Source: Planctomycetaceae bacterium (GTDB lineage Bacteria > Planctomycetota > SZUA-567). From it: a stretch of DNA of 63,144 nt. Both the position numbers and the translations under genes were made by a program. Position 1 is the stretch's first letter. Each line of letters begins with the position of its first letter. Under the pieces are notes generated by a model. That model was given only the letters and a program-made list of their open reading frames with translations. It had not been told where the DNA came from and did no database searches. The stretch is taken from positions 1-63,144 of the forward strand of contig JAJQBO010000226.1 in assembly GCA_021203245.1 (NCBI GenBank), given 5' to 3'. This document shows, piece after piece, positions 51,232 to 57,908 of this stretch.

Positions 51232-51354
51232 GAATTCACAATTCACAATTCACAATGCATAATTATGAACCACAATGATCCAATGGTCCAATTGTCGCAT
51301 TGATGAATTGGTGTAATAATTGTGAATTATGAATTGTGAATTGTGCATTATTAA
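51232..51354. repeat. Heptad-repeat hairpin element, copy 4
   Basis: The left arm GAATTCACAATTCACAATTC, continuing with ACAATGCATAATTATGAA (51233-51268), and the right arm ATTGTGAATTATGAATTGTG, continuing with AATTGTGCATTA (51318-51351), are 7-base unit arrays around a core of about 50 bases. It lies between flxA and the fumarate-reductase-like iron-sulfur gene. Confidence 0.78.
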
Positions 51355-51368
51355 AGAATGGACTCACT

Positions 51369-52055
51369 ATGGAAACGACGCCGCAAAAAATGGTCCACGT
51401 CTATATCATGGGGAAACGCTACGAGGTGCCTTCGACCCTCACCATCATGGGCGCGTACGAGTACGCGGGCTACAGGCTGGTGCGCGGCTGCGGCTGCCGT
51501 AACGGCTTCTGCGGCGCATGCGCCACCATCTACCGCATCGCCGGCGACCGCGAGCTGAAGGTCTGCCTCGCCTGCCAGACGGCGGTCGAAGACAACATGT
51601 ACATCGCCTCGCTGCCGTTCTTCCCGCTTGTCAAGGAACTCTACGACATCGAAAAGGTGCGCCCCACCGAACAGATCATGATGCAGCTCTATCCGGAAAT
51701 CTACTCCTGCATCGGCTGCAACGCCTGCACCAAGGCTTGTACCCAGGACCTGAACGTGATGCAGTACATCGCCCATGCCCAGCGGGGCGAGTACGACGTC
51801 TGCGCCGAGGAGTCCTTTGACTGCGTCATGTGCGGCGTCTGTTCGTCCCGGTGCCCGGCCGGCATCTCGCATCCGCAGGTGGCGCTCCTCGCCCGCCGCC
51901 TCACCGGCAAGTACCTGGCTCCCGAGTCGAAGCACCTCACGAATCGCGTGAAGGAAATCGACAACGGCGACTTCAACGAGCTCATCGCCAATCTCATGGG
52001 CAAGCCGCTGGAAGAAATCAAGGAACTCTACAATAACCGCGAAATCGAGGTGTAG
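51369..52055 (+). CDS. Fumarate reductase/succinate dehydrogenase-like iron-sulfur subunit
   Basis: The 228-residue protein has an N-terminal [2Fe-2S] ferredoxin domain (RGCGCRNGFCGAC with a further CLAC about 25 residues on) and a C-terminal dicluster domain (CIGCNACTKACTQDLNV and CVMCGVCSSRCPAGISH). The plan is that of SdhB/FrdB and of the N-terminal part of TfrB of methanogen thiol:fumarate reductase, but the CCG domain of TfrB is absent, and an HdrB is encoded separately at the head of the same operon. The ATG at 51369 is the first start clear of the repeat element. It precedes the flavoprotein gene by 17 bases. Confidence 0.9.
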   Translation: METTPQKMVHVYIMGKRYEVPSTLTIMGAYEYAGYRLVRGCGCRNGFCGACATIYRIAGDRELKVCLACQTAVEDNMYIASLPFFPLVKELYDIEKVRPTEQIMMQLYPEIYSCIGCNACTKACTQDLNVMQYIAHAQRGEYDVCAEESFDCVMCGVCSSRCPAGISHPQVALLARRLTGKYLAPESKHLTNRVKEIDNGDFNELIANLMGKPLEEIKELYNNREIEV

Positions 52056-52072
52056 CGAAAGGGGGTGCCGAG

Positions 52073-53683
52073 TTGTACACACAGGAAATGTTGGATTCCA
52101 TCGCCAAGGTTGAAGCGGCCCGCAAGGACAATATCGCCGCCACGCCGCGCCGCATGACCGCCGAGGAAAAAAGCGACCTGCTGGCGAAGTTCCACCCGGA
52201 CTACCGTCCCGACAAATTCATGAGCCTGTCGATCGGCCCGAACAAGGGCGAAAAGGTGCCGCTCGAACTCGGCGCGCTTCTCCAGGGCCGCAGCCGCGTC
52301 CTCGACCTGAACGTCGACCTGAACCACCCCGACTACGACGTCGACGTCCTCGTCATCGGCGGTGGCGGTTCCGGATCGTCTGCCGCCATCGAGGCCCACG
52401 AGGCGGGCGCGAACGTGATGATGGTCACGAAGCTGCGTATCGGCGACGCCAACACCATGATGGCCGAGGGCGGCATCCAGGCGGCTGACAAGGAAAACGA
52501 CTCCCCCGCACAACACTATCTCGACGCCTTCGGCGGCGGCCACTACGCCGCCGTCCCCGAACTCCTCCGCAAACTCGTCTGCGACGGCCCCGGCGCGGTG
52601 CAGTGGCTGAACAAACTGGGCGTGATGTTCGACAAGGACGAGAACGGCGTCATGATCACCACCCACGGCGGCGGCACCAGCCGCAAGCGCATGCACGCCG
52701 CCAAGGACTACTCCGGGGCGGAAATCATGCGCACCCTCCGCGACGAAGTCCTCAACCGCCAGATCCCGGTGGTCGACTTCACCGCCGCCATCGAACTGAT
52801 TCTCGACGACAAGGGCCGCGCCGCCGGCGCTGTCCTCATGAACATGGAGACCGAGGAAATCATGGTCGCCCGGGCCAAGGTGGTGGTCATCGCCACCGGC
52901 GGCGCGGGGCGGATGCACTACCAGGGCTTCCCCACGTCGAACCACTACGGCGCGACCGCCGACGGTCTGGTGCTGGCCTACCGGGCCGGTGCGCGGCTCC
53001 TCTACCAGGACACGCTGCAGTATCACCCGACCGGCGTCGCCTTCCCGAACCAGATTTTCGGCGCGCTGGTGACGGAAAAAGTGCGTTCGCTCGGCGCGAA
53101 GCTGGTCAACCGCGAGGGCGTGGTCTTCATGCATCCCCTGGAAACGCGCGACGTCTCGGCCGCGTCCATCATTCGCGAGTGCAACGAACGCAAGCTCGGC
53201 CTCGAGACCACGGACGGCCTCGGCCTGTGGCTGGACACTCCGATGATCGAAGCCATTCACGGCGCGGGCGCAATCGAGAAGCGCATCCCGGCGATGCTCC
53301 GCATGTACTCGAAGTACGACATGGATATCCGCGAAAAGCCGATTCTCATCTACCCGACCCTGCACTACCAGAACGGCGGCATCCGCATTTCGGCGGACGG
53401 CCAGTCGGACATTGAAAACCTGCTGGTGGCAGGGGAAGCGGTCGGCGGCATCCACGGCCGCAACCGCCTGATGGGCAACTCCCTCCTCGACATCATCGTC
53501 TTCGGCAGAAACGCCGGCCAGGAGGCGGGCCGCCGCTACAAGAACATCACCCCCGGCACGCCCAACCTCAATCACGTGGACAAATACGAGTCCATGCGCC
53601 GCGAGGCAGGCATCGAGACGGCGAACGCCAGCCCGATGCTGCTGCCTGATTACACCCGCAGGCGGGAAGCGGTGGCGAACTAG
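52073..53683 (+). CDS. Fumarate reductase-like flavoprotein, no membrane anchor partner
   Basis: The 536-residue protein belongs to the SdhA/FrdA/NadB family: VLVIGGGGSGSSAAIEAHEA (FAD), MAEGGIQAA, the LQYHPTGVAFPN active-site block and GRNRLMGNSLLDIIVFGR. At the position where membrane FrdA/SdhA carry the flavin-linked histidine the sequence reads GDANTMMAEGG, with Asn127, so FAD is probably not covalently bound. A TTG at 52073 with AAAGGGGG is the likely start; an ATG five codons later is possible. No cytochrome b-type anchor gene follows; a terminator does. The probable reaction is fumarate to succinate in the cytoplasm. Aspartate oxidase is the main alternative, but the pairing with an iron-sulfur subunit argues against it. 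Confidence 0.87.
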   Translation: MYTQEMLDSIAKVEAARKDNIAATPRRMTAEEKSDLLAKFHPDYRPDKFMSLSIGPNKGEKVPLELGALLQGRSRVLDLNVDLNHPDYDVDVLVIGGGGSGSSAAIEAHEAGANVMMVTKLRIGDANTMMAEGGIQAADKENDSPAQHYLDAFGGGHYAAVPELLRKLVCDGPGAVQWLNKLGVMFDKDENGVMITTHGGGTSRKRMHAAKDYSGAEIMRTLRDEVLNRQIPVVDFTAAIELILDDKGRAAGAVLMNMETEEIMVARAKVVVIATGGAGRMHYQGFPTSNHYGATADGLVLAYRAGARLLYQDTLQYHPTGVAFPNQIFGALVTEKVRSLGAKLVNREGVVFMHPLETRDVSAASIIRECNERKLGLETTDGLGLWLDTPMIEAIHGAGAIEKRIPAMLRMYSKYDMDIREKPILIYPTLHYQNGGIRISADGQSDIENLLVAGEAVGGIHGRNRLMGNSLLDIIVFGRNAGQEAGRRYKNITPGTPNLNHVDKYESMRREAGIETANASPMLLPDYTRRREAVAN

Positions 53684-53717
53684 TAGTCATTGGATTCACG
53701 AAGAGATTTAGCATGAA

Positions 53718-53747
53718 GACCCGCTTCCCTGGAGGCGGGCCTTTTTT
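53718..53747 (+). terminator. Terminator of the Hdr-Flx-Frd operon
   Basis: GACCCGC (53718-53724) and GCGGGCC (53735-53741) form a stem with one mismatch, extended inward by CTTCC/GGAGG pairing, and are followed by six T. Confidence 0.8.
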
Positions 53748-54162
53748 AATAAAGAGCAAGGCCAGCCGATTTGGCGGCGGCATTGAGCTGCCGATCTTTC
53801 GAAGCCAGGGGAAGTCCCGAAACCAATGCCAACTGCAGGTAGGCGGCATCGTATGCCGTGAGCCCAAAACGGCTCGAAATCACGAAAATGTCGAAAGCCA
53901 TGGTAGCGGGTGCGGATTCGTCGGCAACCACGCTAATGGGGAGTGTCGATAGCAGCCGTAGAAATCTCAGCGCCTGGCCCTCCACCAGCCGATTACGCTT
54001 TACCCCGCTGTACAGTATATTGGCAACTTCAAGGGGCCATAATCCCGGTACGATTGCTCCTTCCGCTCTAACGGCCTCAAAGATCCGCACCGTTTGGTCA
54101 TCGCGTTCATCTTCGAAGGCAAGACTCAGCGTGGCGGAGCTATCGAGAACAAGTGCTGGCAT
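53746..54162 (-). CDS. vapC: PIN-domain toxin, VapC-like
   Basis: The 138-residue protein has the PIN-domain acidic residues: LVLDSSATLSL (first Asp), PLEVANIL (Glu), LTAYDAAYLQLA (Asp) and ASKDRQLN (Asp/Asn region). PIN toxins are Mg-dependent RNases, usually cutting tRNA or rRNA. Its ATG overlaps the antitoxin stop by one base (TAATG). The length fits VapC. It is convergent with the Hdr operon and its end touches that operon's terminator. Confidence 0.9.
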   Translation of the reverse strand: MPALVLDSSATLSLAFEDERDDQTVRIFEAVRAEGAIVPGLWPLEVANILYSGVKRNRLVEGQALRFLRLLSTLPISVVADESAPATMAFDIFVISSRFGLTAYDAAYLQLALVSGLPLASKDRQLNAAAKSAGLALY

Positions 54163-54389
54163 TAGCGCCGTCCCTCCGACACCAGCTCCTGTAACGATAT
54201 GCCGTCAAGACGGTTTCCCTTGTGGAAGTTCATGAGCTCTTCAAAGGCATCATCTTCAGCATGGACGGAATCATCCATACCCTGAACGATAACAAGTACG
54301 TCGACCTCGCCTGATTTGGTTCCAGCGGGCAAGGTGACCACAAGTCTGCCTGTATCGTCAACGAGACCCTTTAGTTTGATTGTCTGCAT
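54162..54389 (-). CDS. vapB: Antitoxin of the VapBC-like pair
   Basis: The 75-residue protein precedes the PIN toxin with a one-base overlap. An N-terminal beta-rich part (MQTIKLKGLVDDTGRLVVTL) and an acidic, helical C-terminus (EDDAFEELMNFHKGNRLDGI) fit an antitoxin that binds DNA with one end and the toxin with the other, but I cannot assign the DNA-binding class (the start is not a clear AbrB or RHH pattern). GGAGAG at about -8 supports the ATG at 54389; the alternative ATG four codons upstream lies in this box. Confidence 0.75.
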   Translation of the reverse strand: MQTIKLKGLVDDTGRLVVTLPAGTKSGEVDVLVIVQGMDDSVHAEDDAFEELMNFHKGNRLDGISLQELVSEGRR

Positions 54390-54513
54390 ATTGCTCTCCA
54401 TGGACTATATTGCGACTATGTGGCAGCTTGTCCTCCATATAGTATATCCTGTATCCTTCTCGGTCTCAACCAGCCTCGTTTGAAAGGCTTTATATCACCA
54501 CCATGACAGACTA

Positions 54514-57500
54514 ATGGATATGAAAACAACGCCGCCACCCCGCGCGCTCCTGGGCGTTCAGACCTATTATTCCCTCAATTGGGGGACCGGCTCGCCGGCG
54601 GACTGGTTCCGCATCGCGGCGGAACTGGGCTATACCCACCTGGGCATTACCGACCACGCTGCGCTGTACGGTCTTCCCGAAACGGTGGGGCTGGCGGGAA
54701 AATACGACGGCGTCCGCCCGTTGTACGGCGTTTCGTTCCCCTACGCCGACGGCAAGGGCGTCCTCGCCTTTGTCCGGCTCCATATCGGCTATGGCAACAT
54801 GTGTCAGCGCATTACCGACTGGCACGAACTGGCCGCCTCCGCGCCGCCGGCGAATGCGGGCGGTCTTCCCGTTCTCGAGCCCGAGCGGGGACGACGCTTC
54901 TTTGCCGAAGGAAAGCGGTATGACGGCCTCATTTTCCTGACCAACGATGCGCCCACCTGGCACAGTCTCCGCCGGGGCGGCGCGGAAGTGTATTGGCGCA
55001 TCGGGCCGACCATGGCGGCTCCGCCCCGAGGCGTCGACCCGCACAGCGCGGTGTTTGCACCAGGGCCGGTTTTTCGGACCCCCGACGACTACCTGACCCA
55101 CCGGCTGCTGCGGGCGGTCGGCGCTGCCGACACCGTGGATCGCATCCCGGAGGCGGAGCGCTATGACGCGCTCGGCGGCGTCACCCCCTACCTGTCCGCC
55201 CCGCCCGGACTCGTCGCCGCTTCGCCGGACAGCTATGACGATCGCTTCGCCGCCTTCGCCGACGCAATCGACCGGGCGAACCGGCTGGCGGAGGAACTGG
55301 CCGGATTTGAGCCGAATACGGGCGTTATTTTCCCGCCCTTGCCGGATAACGACCGCGCCGGCGATGCGGGGGAATCGGCCCTGGCGCGGTTGCGGCGGCT
55401 CGCGTACGAGGGGGCGGTCCAACGCTACGGGTTTGTCAACGACGCGGCGCGCGAACGGTTGGAAAGGGAACTTGGCATTATTGGGCAAAAAGGCTTTGCC
55501 GAATATTTCCTCATTGTGCAGGACATCGTCAATCGTCTCGCCGGCGGCGACAGGCGGGTGAACCGGGGCCGTTCCATCACCTGCGGGCGCGGTTCGGGCG
55601 CTGCGAGTCTGGTCAATTATTGCCTCGGCGTGACCAACGTCGACGTCCTCAAGCACGACCTGATGTTCGAGCGCTTCCTGAACGAAGGCCGCACGGATCC
55701 GCCCGACATCGACGTCGACTTCGCCTGGGACGAACGGGACGGCATCCTCGACAGCGTTTTCGCCCAGTATGGCCGGGACAAGGTCGGCCGCGTCGCCAAC
55801 CACAACCGCTACGACTGGCGCGGCGCGTTCCGGGCCGTCGCCCGCGCCCTCGGCCACGCCGACACCGAAATTTCCCGCCGCCTCTCGACCCAGCCGGAAA
55901 TCCACGCCGCCGTTTTCAACAGCCGCCTGCCTGCGCCGAAGCCGACGGCGGCGCACCAGTTTATGCCGTCCCGGGTGATGCGGCAGTTGACCGCGCTCGG
56001 GAAGGTGCAAGCGTCGAATTGGGAGACGGTGGCGGAATTGTCGAAACGCCTCGCCGGGTTGCCGCACGGCCTGTCCATGCACTGTGGCGGGCTGGTCGTG
56101 TCGCCCGGGGTGCTGGCCCGGACGGTGCCGCTGCAGATTTCCCGCAAGGGCCAGCCGACCATCCAGTGGGAAAAGGACGGCGCGGAAGAGATGGGGCTGG
56201 TGAAGATCGACCTCCTCGGCAACCGCTCGCTCGCGGTTATCCGCGACGCCGTCCGCGCCATCTCCCGCGACTACAGCATCCCCGAGGAACAGGTCATTAC
56301 GGGCGACCCGACCGAGGACAAGGAGACGCAGCGGCTTTTGCAGACCGGCAACACCTTCGGCGTGTTTTATCTGGAAAGCCCGTCCATGCGCCTTCTCATG
56401 GCGAAGGCGCGCCAGGGCGACTTCAAGCACGCGGTGGTGCACTCGTCCATCATCCGCCCCGCCGCCAACGCCTTTATCCAGGAATACCTCACCCGCGTTC
56501 ATTCGGGAGGCAATTGGGATTGGGACAACAATATCCTTCGGGAAAAGCGCGCCTTCGAGGAGAGTTACGGCATTCCCGTCTACCAGGAGGACATCGTCAA
56601 GCTGTCGATGTATCTGTGCAATTACAGCTATGAGGAAGCCGACAAACTCCGTAAAGCGCTGGGCAAGCGGAATGCGGAGGAACGCTTGCGGGAAATGTAC
56701 CCCGATCTCGAGCAGGCGGCCAAGGAAAACGGCGTCGACGACAAAACGATGCACAATTTCTGGCGCGCCCTGATGTCGATGACAGGTTATTCGTTCTGCA
56801 AGCCGCATTCGGCCAGCTTTGCCCAAGTGTCGTTCGAATCGGCCTATATCCGCGCCCATTACCCCGCCTATTTTATCGCCGGGGTGCTGTCGAACGGCGG
56901 CGGCTATTACTCGGCCCAGGCCTATGTCTCGGAAGCGATGCGCATGGGGCTGGGTGTCCTCCGGCCGGATGTGAACGCCTCGACCATCGCCTGGACGGCC
57001 GAAGGCGCGGCAATCCGCACCGGCTTGATGGCTATTTCCGGCCTGTCGGCCGACAGCATGCGCGCCGTCGTGGACGAACGCGGGCGCGGCGGCCCGTACC
57101 GAAGCCTCGAGGATTTCCTCTCCCGCACCGCGCTGGCGACGGACGATGTGCGCCGGCTGGTCCTCGTCGGGGCGTTGGACGGGCTCGAACCGGGCTGGAA
57201 CCGGCCGCAACTGCTGTGGAAGGGCGTTGACGGCAGACACGAGGCGAGCGCCAAAGCCAGGGTTCCTCGCACCGGTTCCCTGTTCGCCCGCGCCGAACCG
57301 AAGGAAACGGACGCGACGCCGCCCGATCTGCCCGATTACACCGAGGCGCAGCGGCTCGAGGCCGAATACGCCTCCATGGGGTTTATTCCCGGCTGTCACC
57401 CGATGATCCTCTACCGGGAGGAGATCGCCGCCGGGATGGACTTCTACCGGCGGCGCAAAAAGCCCCGCCTTATCGAAGCCGCCGACCTCGCCAAACACAG

Positions 57501-57789
57501 CGGCGAACTGGTGACGCTTCTCCTTTGGCCGATCACGGCCAAGATAGTCGAGACGCGGCACGGCGAGGCGATGATGTTCCAGTCGTTCGAAGATCCGCGT
57601 TCGCTGTGCGAAGCGGTGGTGTTCCCCGAGGAGTTCCGCAAATACCGCAAACTCCTCGCCTCGGTCCAGCCCTTGTGGGTGACGGGCAAGGTGGAGGAGG
57701 AGTTCGACGTCTGCACGCTCCGGGTGCTGGCAATTGAAAGCGCCCGCCAGCGCGCCCTGCGCGAGTGGGGGGAGGACGGGTCGGAGTGA
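54514..57789 (+). CDS. dnaE2: DnaE2-like DNA polymerase III alpha subunit
   Basis: The 1091-residue protein follows the error-prone DnaE2 plan and length: an N-terminal PHP-like domain, polymerase palm with PDIDVDF (about 397-403), thumb and fingers (HCGGLVVSPGVL, QVSFESAYIRAHYPAYF) and a C-terminal OB-type region. DnaE2 performs damage-induced translesion synthesis. The usual HxH metal motif of the PHP domain is replaced (LGVQTYYSLNWG), so no proofreading nuclease activity is expected. The partner genes imuA/imuB are not in the window, and no LexA box is evident upstream. No ribosome-binding site is clear before 54514. Confidence 0.88.
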   Translation: MDMKTTPPPRALLGVQTYYSLNWGTGSPADWFRIAAELGYTHLGITDHAALYGLPETVGLAGKYDGVRPLYGVSFPYADGKGVLAFVRLHIGYGNMCQRITDWHELAASAPPANAGGLPVLEPERGRRFFAEGKRYDGLIFLTNDAPTWHSLRRGGAEVYWRIGPTMAAPPRGVDPHSAVFAPGPVFRTPDDYLTHRLLRAVGAADTVDRIPEAERYDALGGVTPYLSAPPGLVAASPDSYDDRFAAFADAIDRANRLAEELAGFEPNTGVIFPPLPDNDRAGDAGESALARLRRLAYEGAVQRYGFVNDAARERLERELGIIGQKGFAEYFLIVQDIVNRLAGGDRRVNRGRSITCGRGSGAASLVNYCLGVTNVDVLKHDLMFERFLNEGRTDPPDIDVDFAWDERDGILDSVFAQYGRDKVGRVANHNRYDWRGAFRAVARALGHADTEISRRLSTQPEIHAAVFNSRLPAPKPTAAHQFMPSRVMRQLTALGKVQASNWETVAELSKRLAGLPHGLSMHCGGLVVSPGVLARTVPLQISRKGQPTIQWEKDGAEEMGLVKIDLLGNRSLAVIRDAVRAISRDYSIPEEQVITGDPTEDKETQRLLQTGNTFGVFYLESPSMRLLMAKARQGDFKHAVVHSSIIRPAANAFIQEYLTRVHSGGNWDWDNNILREKRAFEESYGIPVYQEDIVKLSMYLCNYSYEEADKLRKALGKRNAEERLREMYPDLEQAAKENGVDDKTMHNFWRALMSMTGYSFCKPHSASFAQVSFESAYIRAHYPAYFIAGVLSNGGGYYSAQAYVSEAMRMGLGVLRPDVNASTIAWTAEGAAIRTGLMAISGLSADSMRAVVDERGRGGPYRSLEDFLSRTALATDDVRRLVLVGALDGLEPGWNRPQLLWKGVDGRHEASAKARVPRTGSLFARAEPKETDATPPDLPDYTEAQRLEAEYASMGFIPGCHPMILYREEIAAGMDFYRRRKKPRLIEAADLAKHSGELVTLLLWPITAKIVETRHGEAMMFQSFEDPRSLCEAVVFPEEFRKYRKLLASVQPLWVTGKVEEEFDVCTLRVLAIESARQRALREWGEDGSE

Positions 57790-57852
57790 CGGCACGGACT
57801 TACTGAGGATAAATGATGCAATGACCGGTACGATATAAGGCCTACCACGAAA

Positions 57853-57881
57853 GCGCGCCGCCCGAAATACAGGCGGCGCGC
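57853..57881. terminator. Bidirectional hairpin between convergent genes
   Basis: GCGCGCCGCC (57853-57862) and GGCGGCGCGC (57872-57881) form a perfect 10-bp stem with a 9-base loop between dnaE2 (plus) and the molybdenum hydroxylase operon (minus). T-runs are short, so termination strength is uncertain. Confidence 0.55.
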
Positions 57882-57908
57882 CCGTATGAAGTGGAACGAT
57901 GACTGTTT

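Noticed and set aside
28719-51354. Heptad repeats read as Rex operators (TTGTGAAnnnnTTCACAA)
   Set aside because: The half-sites occur as direct 7-base tandem units without the 4-base-spaced dyad of Rex sites, and they lie inside operons rather than at promoters.
44525-53683. Reading the Hdr genes as evidence for a methanogenic archaeon
   Set aside because: Gene structure, Shine-Dalgarno sites, sigma-70-like promoters, the bacterial tRNA with encoded CCA and the FlxA/AsrB-type neighbours all indicate a bacterium; Hdr homologues are widespread in anaerobic bacteria.
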